Assembly (NCBI GenBank): GCA_029379385.1
Contig: CM055607.1
Coordinates: 29,943,235-30,007,234, forward strand
Direction: 5' to 3'
From: Quillaja saponaria
Taxonomy: Eukaryota > Streptophyta > Magnoliopsida > Fabales > Quillajaceae
Length of the DNA stretch: 64,000 bases
The notes under the pieces were generated by a model. It had not been told where the DNA came from. It was given only the letters and a program-made list of their open reading frames with translations, and ran no database searches. A program made the position numbers and the translations under genes. Positions within the stretch are counted from its first letter, which is position 1, and each line of letters starts with the position of its first letter. Positions 32,201-43,419 of this stretch are shown here, one piece after another.

Positions 32201-34197
32201 CTACAAGTCATGGTTAACTGGGATACTCTAATGCAAGTAACTTAAGAATAAGGCAGATTTGGATCATAAAAAGCAACCAGTTTTCCAAAGTCTAATATTT
32301 ATGTAAGTCAATAATTATAAACAGCTGGGGATCAAGTTCAGACTCAAAAAGCGGGTGACAGTCAAGCTCTAAATAGCACAGGAATCGTCAAGATAATCTC
32401 TAGGACACTACAATCACTGTCTAATTGCATTCATTGCGATCTGTACGACAAAAAAAACAAACACAAATGGCTCATGAAAAAAGACCTAAGCTATTGCTTA
32501 TCAGACAAGAATAAAATCACTATCACGGTATCTGCACATTTCTTGGTCATTTCTCTTTATCTATCTTTGCAAATTAACATAAAATCCCAATTTCTGAAGA
32601 ATTTTCTCAAACAAAAGGTGCCAGATCATTGCAGGCACACATAAGAGCACATCTAGTGGGCCATTCCTGGGATAAGGGAGAAATAACTTGTAAAATGAAG
32701 TCATGGCAACACTTTTTTTTTTCTTTTTTGAAGAATTTTGATTTGTAAGTAGAGAGGAAGTCACAAGGAGTCAAGTCTTACCTGCTATTCACAGAACCAT
32801 CTTTATTGTAATGATGAGCCCCAACAATCTTCTTTCCAACGTCCTGTAATTGCTGTCTCAGTGACACTGAGTAGACTACAAATACAATAATAGATACTGG
32901 GCCAATAAGTTTGTAAAGTTTAAACTTTCCAAACAAAAAAGCAACAAAGATTCAACTGCACAGTTTACCATCACCAGAGTTCAACCCGATAAGCAAATCA
33001 TGTCCATCCTTGGCATCCTGATCAAATGCGTGGCACACAGGATTTGAATTACTGAAATGAATTGACTTTATGGGATCCTACATTTGACAAGAGAACTCTC
33101 AAACTAAATCCAAAATTCCCAGTAGCAACAACTCATCTAAAACCAAAAAGACCAATTTACCTTGTCTTGAGAATTCAAATCACTTATAAAGATTGCATCA
33201 CCAACATTGAAGATCAAGTACGTCCCTTTCCCATCAAAATTCAAAGTAGCCATTGAATTACTTGAACTTGAAGCACCCAATGAGCCCACCTTACCGTTCC
33301 CACTGACACTCTTACTCCCACCATTCCCTCCAACAAAGCTAAGTGCTCTGCTTCCATTACCTCCTCCCAACAACCGCGCTGCAGCAGAACGTACCCCACT
33401 GCTGGCACTAAAACTTGAAGATGGGGCTGTCGGGGTTGAAGGTGCTGGCTTGTCCTTCAGATGTGCCAGGGTTACCTGACAAATGCATTTTTAAACCAAC
33501 AATATATTAAAGAATATTACCATATAATAGAGGGTAAGAGGGAAGAAATTGCTACCACAAAACTTAGACGGAAAAGAGCATTCTACAATTAGACCACGGC
33601 TTGGACAAAAAAAAAAAAAAATCAGAAATCGCATTAAGCTAAATAGCCATTAAATTTATTTTCTGAAAAAAAAAAGAAAAAAAAGAGCACTTCAAAACAA
33701 TGGGGATTGATACAACCCCGATACTACCATGTAGCGATAATTGTTTTGAAGGAGTGATTTCAGATGAAAAATACCGACCAAAAACCCCTCATAATAATAT
33801 GAACATTAATAGAAGCTATATTTAGAATTCGATTCTGCATAACAGGAATCAATTATAAAGAAAAACCCTAGGAATCGATACTAAACTAAGAATCTCACAG
33901 AAGCTTGATATTGCTAAATGGGCATTGTAAAAAAGGCCCATCCTTGAAAAAAAAAAAAGAAGGGAACTTTGATATTAGAAAATCAATTGGAATTAAAAAG
34001 GGGGGATGTAAGGAAAAAGTTCATGTACCTGAGTGACGGTTTTGCCATGGGCATAGTGAAGGAGACCTGGAGGGTGAGTTTTCTCATAGTGAAGCTTGTA
34101 ACGTCCTTCTGGGGTTTTGAAATAGGTCTTAAGGCCAGGCGATTGTGCTTGTAGTCGATGAAGACGTTGACATCATACCGTTGGCAGTGTTGATCAT
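26287..34197 (-). CDS. WDR20/creC-like WD40 repeat protein (first exon frameshifted)
   Basis: Eleven exons on the minus strand: 34197-34029, 33475-33161, 33077-32969, 32875-32782, 29327-29240, 29131-29048, 28312-28216, 28111-28024, 27827-27722, 27647-27555 and 26682-26287. Exons 2-11 join in phase to 489 residues. Exon 1 starts MINTANGMM and has the conserved [16 protein letters not shown] further on, but in a different frame, with one extra base near 34140-34165. Removing one base would give about 545 residues, the usual family size. WD-repeat signatures include [33 protein letters not shown] and [16 protein letters not shown]. Fungal creC and animal WDR20 are cofactors of deubiquitinases; a similar role here is inference. 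Intron 4 is about 3.4 kb and contains a dead LINE; intron 5 has a GC donor. The frameshift may be an assembly error or a real lesion. Confidence 0.87.
29238..29239 (-). other. GC splice donor (GC-AG intron) of WDR20-like intron 5
   Basis: On the minus strand the exon ends GAAAAG at 29240 and the intron begins GCAAGC. The downstream exon begins AGCAAAGATGG at 29131 after CCTCCAG, giving continuous reading. No in-frame GT donor lies nearby that keeps the conserved LYVYEK. Confidence 0.8.
29668..29766. repeat. Three tandem copies of a ~34-bp unit (WDR20-like intron 4)
   Basis: GTCAATTTGAATATACAACA occurs three times in a row (third copy with TTTAAAT), spaced by TCTTTTTTGTCTC and TCTTTTTAGTCTT. 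Confidence 0.85.
30869..30935. repeat. ~34-bp tandem duplication
   Basis: CCCATATATTTCCAACCACA is followed by CCCATATAATTCCAACCACA, each with CTTATG behind. It sits at the downstream end of the LINE relic. Confidence 0.75.
30960..31880 (-). mobile_element. Decayed LINE (non-LTR retrotransposon) reverse-transcriptase relic
   Basis: Translating the minus strand across frames and stops gives fragments in the order of a plant LINE reverse transcriptase. These are [13 protein letters not shown] (typically GLHQGSALSP), then CRPD where FADDIVLVDE would be, then a region like FKYLGS..., then [16 protein letters not shown] (compare WMKWR...VLCDR), [15 protein letters not shown] and [13 protein letters not shown] (compare EDKMREDRLRWFGH). 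Stops and frameshifts are frequent, so it is dead. It lies inside intron 4 of the WDR20-like gene, in the same orientation. Boundaries are approximate; target-site duplications were not found by eye. Confidence 0.75.
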
Positions 34198-35626
34198 GGT
34201 GTCGATTATGATAGGCACGAGAACATGTGATCATGACACTAGGGATTTAAAAACTTTCCTAATGCTCCTTCAGAAGAAGGTTTTTCAGCCCTTGTCCTCA
34301 GCTTTCTCTGTTCCTTTTTCTGGGTCTTCAATGGCTTCCGGATCAAAGGGTTTTAGATCCTATTTTTTTCGGGCTTACTGAAATGTTTGTGAAAAAAGAG
34401 TCTGTTATCTAAATGGTTGAAAGATTTGACTTTTGCGGTTTAGAAGTCAACGAGATGGACGGTAAAGATTAGAAGTTAGTGGTCACTAAAAGAGGGAGAG
34501 AAGCTAAGCGAAACAGAGACCTATGAATGACAGAAGGAGATGCTGATGGGCTCCATTCAATTTCAATGCCAGTAAAGAGGTTTTGGTCTTTGAGAGTTGG
34601 GACTTGTATTAATTATGGGAATATTACTGTACATACAGTTCCATCAATAAGCTTTCTTCTTTTGGGTTCAGGAAAAAACAATATTACTTCTTTGGGCCTG
34701 AGATTGAGGAGTGAGAAAGTATGAAAGAAGAGATTTCAGGATATTCTGTATTTCTATGGTTTGGGATGTAGATAGGCTTGGTCCAAGCACATATACTAGG
34801 CTCCTCAACTCACAACAGAAATTTGAGATATTTAATAAGAAGCCCACTAAAAATATATTGAGTATTCCAAGCCCAACAAGTGTACTTGCTTTGTGTAGTG
34901 GGAGACGCCTAGTTCTTGTAAATTATTCTTTCTTTGCTAGTAATCAAGACAGAGCCAATCAATAGTAAGTCTTACTGAATTTAAACCTAATTTTAATTTT
35001 AATGAGTAAAAATTAAATTTCGATGGTGTTTACATGAGATTTTATCCTCACTCCCTCTCCGAACCTCTTTTTTAATTGGAGTTATATTTACTAATTCTTG
35101 TAATTTGTTAAGAGACAATTATTGAAGTTTTCTATACTGAGTATATTTATATTTGAGATTGTTGGTCGATTGACTTATAGTACTTACAAGTTGGGGAAAG
35201 ACTAAAATTGAGGTTTTTAGAACTGAGTATGTTTTGTGTTGATTGTTAGTCTAATGACATTAATTCTATCAGAAAATACGATATTTTAAATTTAACTATG
35301 ATTGTCTATAATTTATTATATGTTAAGTAAAAGTATAATAAGTGTTTTAACACTTTATGATTATGGTTAATTCATAAAAATTAATGAAATGTAAGGCAAC
35401 CATATGGTCCTGTAACAATCATTGTCAGTTTTAACAACAACTACTGAAGTTGACAACTTGAAGGACAAGCAACCATATTTAGAGTTTGTGTTGGCACGAA
35501 GCAAAAACACCCACTTTTCAGCTGTTTTTCCTGCCCTCCAAAGCAATTTTCTCTCTCTTTGAATTCCTTCTGCCTCTAAAATTGCAATATTTGAGGATCT
35601 CCTGCCACTTTAAATTGCAACCTTTC

Positions 35627-35633
35627 ACCTAAC
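35627..35633 (+). promoter_or_regulatory. AC-III / SMRE element upstream of the FLA gene
   Basis: ACCTAAC lies about 145 nt upstream of the FLA ATG. It matches the AC-III element and the MYB46/MYB83 secondary-wall consensus ACC(A/T)A(A/C)(T/C). A 7-mer of this kind can occur by chance, but FLA11/12 genes are known to be secondary-wall regulated. Confidence 0.4.
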
Positions 35634-35666
35634 TTTGTTTTACCACTAACATTCCTATTCACCCCC

Positions 35667-35674
35667 ATTATATG
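35667..35674 (+). promoter_or_regulatory. TATA-like box of the FLA gene
   Basis: ATTATATG lies about 105 nt upstream of the ATG at 35775, after a pyrimidine-rich stretch. Spacing suits a leader of about 70 nt. Confidence 0.4.
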
Positions 35675-35774
35675 CCAAATCTCCCTGCCTCCACTTCTAA
35701 CAGACCTCTTCCTCTGCTCTTGACTCAGTTAGTTTATTCCACTGGCTTGCCACCTCAAATTAAGAGCCAACAAA

Positions 35775-36528
35775 ATGGCAAAGCAACATTCTCTCCCTTT
35801 GTCTTTTCCAGTTTTGCTCTTCTTCCTCCATTGTACCTTAATTTTTGCTCAAACACCAGCACAAGCTCCAGCACCATCAGGTCCTACAAACATCACCAAA
35901 GTCCTCGAGAAGGCAGGCCAATTCACTACCTTTATCAAAATCCTTAAAGCCACCCAGCAGATGGCCGACTCAACACCAGCTCAACAACTCAAACCAAGGC
36001 CTTACCATCTTTGCTCCAACTGACAATGCCTTTGCAAACTTAAAATCAGGCTCATTGAACTCACTCAATTCCCAACAACAACTTCAGTTGATACAATTTC
36101 ATATCCTCCCTACTCTATTCACACTCTCACAGTTCCAAACTGCAAGCAACCCTCTGCATACTCAGGCAGGAAATAGTGATGATGGGCAATTCCCATTAAA
36201 TGTGACTACCTCAGGAAATCAAGTGAATATAACAACTGGGGTTATCAATGCAACAGTGGCTAACAGTATTTATAGTGATACCCAACTTGCTGTCTATCAG
36301 GTAGATCAAGTGCTTCTTCCATTGGCTATTTTTGGGTCTCCAACTACAGCAACAGCTCCAGCTCCAGCTCCATCTAAACCTGAGAAGAGTGTCAGGGCAG
36401 CAGGTTCACCTTCAGGCTCTTCGGATGCATCAGTTGATAATTCAGGAGTAATAGGTTTGAATTGCAAGCCAAGTGAAGTGATTACTATCTGTTTTGCAGT
36501 TGTGGCAGCTGTCTGTTTGTGGATGTGA
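35775..36528 (+). CDS. Fasciclin-like arabinogalactan protein, FLA11/12 type (frameshifted)
   Basis: The first frame starts at 35775 with an N-terminal signal peptide ending near LIFAQ, a short AGP glycomodule (PAQAPAPS) and the start of a fasciclin domain (NITKVLEKAGQFTTFIKIL). Conserved reading then moves by one base near 35965-35985 to a second frame that continues LNNSNQGLTIFAPTDNAF, FHILPTLFTL and YQVDQVLLPLAIFG to a stop at 36528. A second proline-rich stretch and a hydrophobic C-terminal tail (about the last 20 residues) fit a GPI-anchor signal. The corrected protein would be about 250 residues, with one fasciclin domain as in Arabidopsis FLA11/FLA12, which act in secondary cell walls. 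As given, the first frame stops soon after the shift. Both halves look well conserved, so an assembly error or a very young lesion is likelier than an old pseudogene. Confidence 0.88.
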
Positions 36529-37956
36529 GCTTTGAGGGCTGCTTCTCTTGTTCTTTCTTTTGTTTTCTTTCTTAATTCTCTCAAAAGTTGAGTTTGTTGA
36601 TGATGAAGATGTTGTGTACAAGTCTACTACAAACAAATTTTGAATCAATTGAGAACTGGGTAGTAAATGGTAATTGTTATAATCTTATTTATAAGATAAA
36701 AGCACCATGGTCCATTAATCTATTTCATGACATATAGTAAGAGCCTACAGTAGTAGACTAGCTTCTCTGGATGTTACCCAAATTAAACTAAATGTTCAGA
36801 TCAAATAGAATATTAATTAGACAGTTGTCCCTTATACCACAGAACTATCATATGCTGCAATTAAAATGAGTAACACCCACCATGTACAACTTCTGTACAA
36901 GGAAGCATTTTCATGAGCTGCTTAAACAGAAGATACTATTCTTTCTTTTGTTTAGAAGTTAAGAAAACATCAAAAATATCTAAAGAAATTATTTCAGTTT
37001 CTCCTTTCATATAGAAGGCAGTTTCATGAGCAACTTAACAAGAGCAGAGCTGATGACCTATAATCCATTCTAATAATCAACAACAACAAGCCTTAATCTC
37101 AGATAACTATAACTAGGGTCAACTACATGAGTTCTCACAAAACTAATTGGTATAATACATGATCCTAAATGGGTGCTTTGGTATCAAAATTCTTGCTCTT
37201 TCTTGAAGTTTTAGACTCTCTTTTTCCGCAGGCCATCTTATGTTTTCCTTCATTTAAGTTACCTTCCAGTCCAAACAAAGGAAAAAGGGCAAAACAAGTC
37301 ACCGCGAAGATGATTGAATTTCTAACAACAAACAAAAGTGCAAAGTGCAGCACCAAATTCTTCCCGGCTTTCCTGCCAGACATGGCTGCCTTCAATGAAT
37401 GAGAAGTATATCATCTAGCCATTCTCAGATGTCAAAATAAAGAGCTTAGTCATCAGAGTCCGGATGGTCTAGTTCAGGCCAGCCCCCGCCTGGTTTCTAC
37501 TTAATTCTTTTGAGTAAATGAAACGTGCTTAGATGATGATTCTCATCCAAATTATTGCAAATAAATTAGTGGCATTGAGAGTAATGCCCTCAGCATATAT
37601 TTAACTTGTAAACACATATTTGCGTATTGTAATCTTAGATCATTTAAATACGTCAACTGAAATTATAGTTGCCTGGATTCGAAGTGAAGCCATCGGTGAA
37701 TTGTTACAAGCATCATATACACCAAACAAGAAGGACATCAATTGTCTAAAGTCAGCTAACACATACCAGGCCGACCAAATTCCACAAAGCAAAAAATTTC
37801 TTGCTTATCTACCAAGCCTCTTCGTATGGCTTAAATATATGCCGCAATGATTTGTTAGCAACTACTTCCATTGATGTTGCTGGCTCTTCAAGAAAACAAC
37901 CTGCAACTTGTAATTTCCCTTGTGTAGAAAATATAAGTGATGAGGCCCTGATCTCA
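36529..37956. other. Convergent intergenic region between FLA and the P58IPK-like gene
   Basis: Tail-to-tail 3' flanks. I see no convincing gene; the short open frames here have no recognisable similarity. Confidence 0.6.
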
Positions 37957-40900
37957 TCAAAAATGGAATTCGTACCCACCAGGAAAGCCACCTCCAAATC
38001 CGCCACCTGGAAACCCTCCTTCAAACGTAAATGTATATTGCTGTCCCCCACCTCCAAAAGGGTTGAAACCACCACCACCACCACCACCGCCCATTCCCAT
38101 ATCTTCAATGTCTTCTCCTCTGTCGTATCTAGTACGCTTATTCTCATCACTGAGAACCTAAAACACAATGCGACTGTCAAATTCCAAGGCTTAAAAAAGT
38201 CATTTAAATCTCAGGATTTCTTCAAGTGGAAGAATTCACAAAATTAGCAAATCGGAGAAATAAGGAATGGACTATCAGAGAAAATTATAAGTTGATAAGC
38301 CTATGAGACGAGCCATACAAGGCTGTCAACTGAGTAAAGGCCAAAACTGAAGAGAGGTAAGTAAAAAAAAGAGATGAAACAATAATAGCAATAGAAAATG
38401 AACAAGGCAATTATTAATGATTGCTACCTCATATGCAGCAGCTATTTCTTGGAATTTTTTCTCTGCTTCTTCTCTATTTTCAACATTCTTATCTGGGTGC
38501 CACTGCAAAGCAAGCTTCTTGTAGGCACGTTTTATCTCCGACATAGATGCAGTCTTTGAGATCCCCAAAATCTTGTACCAATCGTTGCGTTTGCTCATCT
38601 TTAAAGCTTTCTCAGCCCTCATCAATGACTCCCTAATATTCATATCCTACAACAATAAACAAAAAAATTAATCACATCAGTTCACAGATATAAAGAGCAA
38701 ACAGATATTAGATAATAACATGTGAAAGCAATAAGGTACATTGTAAACATCACAGTATTTTCACTATAAATAATTAATTATGACAAACAAATATATCATT
38801 CCTCATAGCCTCCTCAGTTATTCATATATATGAGTTGAAAGTAATTCAGTAAATCTACAACTCAACTCAACTAAACCTTAAATCTCAGATTAGTTGGGGT
38901 CGGCTATACGAATCATTTTAGAGCAATCATATCTCTCAAAAATTTCTCCCAATCTATTTCTTTGTCTCCCACTCTCCCTCTACCCCATCTATAATAAAAA
39001 AAATATGACATGTCATTTCAGTATAGATCAAATGAATCCAATGTAAAGATATATGTCAATTAACCTAGGGTTTGAGAGGTTAACCCAAATGAGCAATAGT
39101 AAAATTGACGGCAATGGAAGGAGATAGTGGCCAAAAATAGGCAACCATATTTGTGAGGAAAAAGCAAACCAACACAAACTTCTTATGTTAGTCCCCAACG
39201 AAAGTTCCAGCAAAGGACCTCTTAATAATATGTTGATTAAGATTTGAAAAGCAACACAAGTTTCGGAAATTAAAAAGACAAAGTAAAATAAGATCTTATA
39301 TTACAAAGGTAATCACATTTGGCACTTATTTCTCCAATGACATCATCATTCTACCCTATGACCCCCCCCCCCCCCCCCACAAACAATATCTTGCAGTTTT
39401 GCTCCAAACAAAATAATTGGTTCATTAAATAAAACATCAAGCCTCTTATAGTCTTCTTATAGTAAAAAAAGCTATTGCACGCAAGATTTAATAATCTTGG
39501 TTCTATTGTTCTTCGAATTCAGTTGCAAAGGTGGTAATTGGTGCCACAAGGTCTCAAACTAGAGAAAGATCACTGGAGAATAAAGTCGCAGGGGGCTATG
39601 GTAAACTGATAATCAACAGTTTACTAATTATAATACTAGAGAAAGATCACTGGAGAATAAAGTCGCAGGGGGCTATGGTAAACTGATAATCAACAGTTTA
39701 CTAATTATAATACTACAAATAGACAACACTAATAATCTAAAGCTAGGATACATTTTGAATGTATTCAACGTTATGGCAAACCTGAGGTGATTTTTCAGCT
39801 GCAGATTTTAGATCTTCCACAGCTCCCTCCCAATCCTCTGTTAAGAGTTTCGCTTCTCCCCTCTGAACAATAGAACACCAAAATATGTCATTTGTCTTCT
39901 AAAATTGAATAATGCCTGGGTAATGTGAAGAGTGAGAGCAAACACAAGAGGTATTCTATAATTAAAAGCCAACCTGAACCAAAGCTTCAATAAGCTCGGG
40001 ATCTATATCTAGAGCCTCACTACAACTGGTTAAAGCATCTTTTCCCCTGCCAAGCCTCACTAACACTTTACATAAACCAAGATGAAGATGTACATTATGG
40101 GCAATATGATTAGGGTCAATCGCCAGCGCTGCTTTGAATTCTTCCACTGCAACACGCAGCTTACCCTTACTTACATTATCTTCTGCCTGCAGAAAACATA
40201 AGCAAGATGGAAAAGAGTCATTAGGCTCTGAAATAAAAACTGACTTGAAAATCAGGGTACATGTCAAAATCCTCACATCAAAGCCCCTACAAATCTCTAC
40301 CGCTCAGAAAAGTAAAGGACTTGAGAATCTCTCCCTCTCAGAAAAGGAAAAAGGACATGAGAACCTACATAATAATAAAAAATAAAAGATCACTGAGCTT
40401 ACGCTTTTAGTTTTCTTGAGTAAATTTTTCAATCCAAAATATGTCTTTTTCAGCTCACCGTGCTCTGGGTCTAGGCGGAGACCTTTCTGGAAATGCCTAA
40501 ACATTATGTGCACATATATGATATATTAATAAGTAAAACAAAATAACAACATTGCAAGCATATAACAAATGCTCCTACTATGCAAACCTCACGGCAACAT
40601 CATGATCAGCTAAATAATAGTATGCACGGCCACGGAGCAGCAATGCATCTAGATTATTTTCATCTTCCTTGAGAATAAATCCAGACTCAGAAATGGCACC
40701 AGAATAGTCTCTTTCTGCTATTAACAGCTTCACTTTCAAGTGTTTGGCCTGCAGCAAACAACATGAACAGAGTAAATGTGCTTACGCTACTTCTGGACGG
40801 AGTGTAGAAGGTGAAATCAACAAAGGAAACTGAAGTAGCATCAACATGCAATGTTGTAAGACTAGAAGGAAACTAGATATTACCTTTGAGCAAGATGGAG

Positions 40901-43116
40901 AAAAAACAAGTACAATTTTATCAACATATTCCAATGATTTTTTGAAGTCCCCGGAATGAAAGAGAGACTGAGCTGTTTCCAAAGCACTTCGAGCCTGCAA
41001 CAATTGAGAAAGCTCCTTTTCTGCAACTGAATTTCCAGGTTTCAGCTCCAAAAACTTGTTGTAGCTCCTCTCAGATTCCTCGTATCTACATTAGCCAAAA
41101 ATCGCCTGAATCATATAATCTTCCAATTAGGAGTAGAAAACAGAGCTAGGGAAAGGAAGTCCATCATTCATTATATTAAATCAAGATTCAAAACATTTTT
41201 TGCAAATATGAGTTAGTCAATATTTTTACGCATCCTTTGGGGTTTGTGAATATTTTTGTGCTTAAGATTCCCTAGGTAATTGCCAGTGGCAGTTATATTT
41301 TACAATAAGAGTAGGAAAAAAATATATTTTAGTACTATTATGAGTCTTTATTATGTTGCAGTTGACACGAACAAGTTCTTGAAATTTAAGCACCATTATC
41401 TGAAAGCAACTAAGATTACAAGAGATGCTCGAATAAAATAGTGAAACCAAAACAGGGTTTACTGCTTTTATATGATACTTGAATACAATACTTACGACAA
41501 TAGACAGACCTGCATAGCTGACGAAGAACTGAAGCACGACGAAGGTATGCTTCTGAAAGAGTTGGATCTGCCTCTATAGCGGTATTGAGATCATCAAGTG
41601 CCTCAGTGTAACGTTTCACCTTTATACTTTGTGATACCCTTTCAAATAAGTCAGCAGCATTTCCAGGTTTTCCATCTGCTCACGTTCAAGTACATGGTAA
41701 ATAGATTAAATGGACTGTCAATGGATCTTCTATGGACAACAAAACAAGAGAAGATTGGAATATAGCTACTATCACCATAGCCTAATTGCTAAAACATAAT
41801 ATTTTCAACTTGATAATGCATGATAACCACAGTTTCACTTCACAGTTACGCTGCACTCCCTAAGTTTTCCACTACAAAATTGCATCTGTATGTCTAATAA
41901 AAACTTCAGTAACACCTTCCATCATATCCTACCTCAGTTGGACCTTGTACTTCAATACCTCTAATAAAACATAATGTAAAATGGGTCAATTGTTATGTGG
42001 AAAGTCCTCTGAGCAAATTCTATAATAATTTATTTAACTACTATACATATCTCAGAAAACTTCACTTTTGTTTTGGAAGAGTTAACCGAGGGACCTGAGA
42101 GCATGGTCTTAAGTACCTATACATTCCAAAAGTAACCATCCATGTCGCTGACAAGAAGTGTATATATTTTCATTTACTTTCTTCTTGTGTACCTAGCAAG
42201 TTTTGTACATAAATCACAACAGTCTCACCTATGAGAAGTCTTATTCCTCAAATATTCAAGCATTGTTTATACTAAATAAAGAATAACAAATTAATCATGC
42301 AGAAACCATAAAGAAAAATTCTAAGTCCTTAAAAAAAATAAAAAATTAAAGGGTGGTCTTACAGAATAAGACGAAATATAATTAGAACTTGACCCCTTTG
42401 AACATATTCTTTCCGGTATGCATTGCTGAAGTAAATTCCAAGCCACAAGAGAACTTCTTTTGGAAAGAGAATGGAAAACTAAAGTAAATGAATCATATTT
42501 TGTTGCAATATCATGATGGAAAAGTAAGATGTCTGCATAAAGTTAGGCCCTTTCGATGATCAAGCAAATGCATTATAGATTACCAATTGCATTCACCGGA
42601 ACCCATGCCCGTGTCATAATATTTACAATCACTATTCTCCACTTAATTGTAGGCATTATCTGAAACAAATAAATCTCTTTCCAAAATTCTATCCTACAGG
42701 AACAAAAATCTATTGGAATTACTGGTACGTTCTGTCAACAACTTCTAAGGAAGTTGTTTAACCTTGGAAAATTCACAACCTAACTTATAGTAAAACCTTA
42801 CCAAACAGCATAATTAACTATCATTTTTATCATAAACGGGAAACCAGCACTATAGAACTAGATCGAAGCATTAATTTATTTAAAACATTTGATTTAGCGA
42901 ACTTGAAAACAAACATTTGAGAAATAAATGAAAACAAAACACAGATTACTGATATGATAGAAACGAAATGGGTTCAAAAACAAAAACGCAGATCAGAGTA
43001 TAAAGTAGAATACCTAAAGCGGAAACCAAAGGTTGAAGGAGAATGAGTTGACAAGCCAACACAAAATGGAGTATGAAAATCGTGTAGACCAATCCCCTCC
43101 ATGCTACCGCCTCCAT
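37957..43116 (-). CDS. P58IPK/DNAJC3-type TPR and J-domain co-chaperone
   Basis: Nine exons on the minus strand: 43116-43014, 41675-41510, 41085-40884, 40748-40588, 40496-40403, 40186-39974, 39862-39782, 38646-38428 and 38157-37957. They join in phase to 479 residues, the family's usual size. The N-terminus (about 1-33, [19 protein letters not shown]) is a signal peptide or anchor, so the protein should enter the ER. TPR repeats fill about residues 38-340 (for example [22 protein letters not shown] and [14 protein letters not shown] pieces). A J-domain at about 361-427 has the HPD motif at 390-392. The C-terminus is Gly/Phe-rich and ends EFHF. Family role: ER co-chaperone that stimulates the Hsp70 BiP during protein folding and stress. 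I chose the ATG at 43116; the open frame extends upstream only from a non-ATG codon. All introns are GT-AG. Confidence 0.93.
39362..39378 (+). repeat. Poly-C run in intron of the P58IPK-like gene
   Basis: About 17 consecutive C residues; on the transcribed strand this is a poly-G run within an intron. Confidence 0.85.
39558..39711. repeat. Perfect 77-bp tandem duplication in an intron
   Basis: ACTAGAGAAAGATCACTGGA through TTACTAATTATAAT is present twice head to tail (39558-39634 and 39635-39711). I found no mismatch. It lies between the seventh and eighth exons of the P58IPK-like gene. Confidence 0.95.
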
Positions 43117-43419
43117 GGGCGATGAGAAATTAAGCAATTCAATCTTCTTTCGTAAATCCAATCTTGTTTTTCTTCTTATGTCTGCCGCAGGGAGTGGCTA
43201 TCTGAAAATTTGTACGACGTCTGGTTGAAGATGTCGATGGCAGAAATTACAAAATCGAAATGGATTTTCATTTATTACTAAATTAACTAATAAGGAACGA
43301 ACATGCAAGTTATTCCACGTAACATACACCAATCAAAAAATTACACGTGGAATTTGAAGCACAGTTTCACTATGAAATGGCATGCCATCCCCATAATCCA
43401 CTAATAGGATGCCACGTCA

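Larger units (their letters stand above)
34198..35774. other. Divergent promoter region between the WDR20-like gene and FLA
   Basis: Both flanking genes start here and point away from each other. I see no additional gene. The FLA-proximal part carries an AC-type element and a TATA-like box (annotated separately). Confidence 0.6.

Noticed and set aside
37165..37402. Overlapping open frames on both strands between FLA and P58IPK
   Set aside because: No family resemblance; each is short and mutually exclusive.
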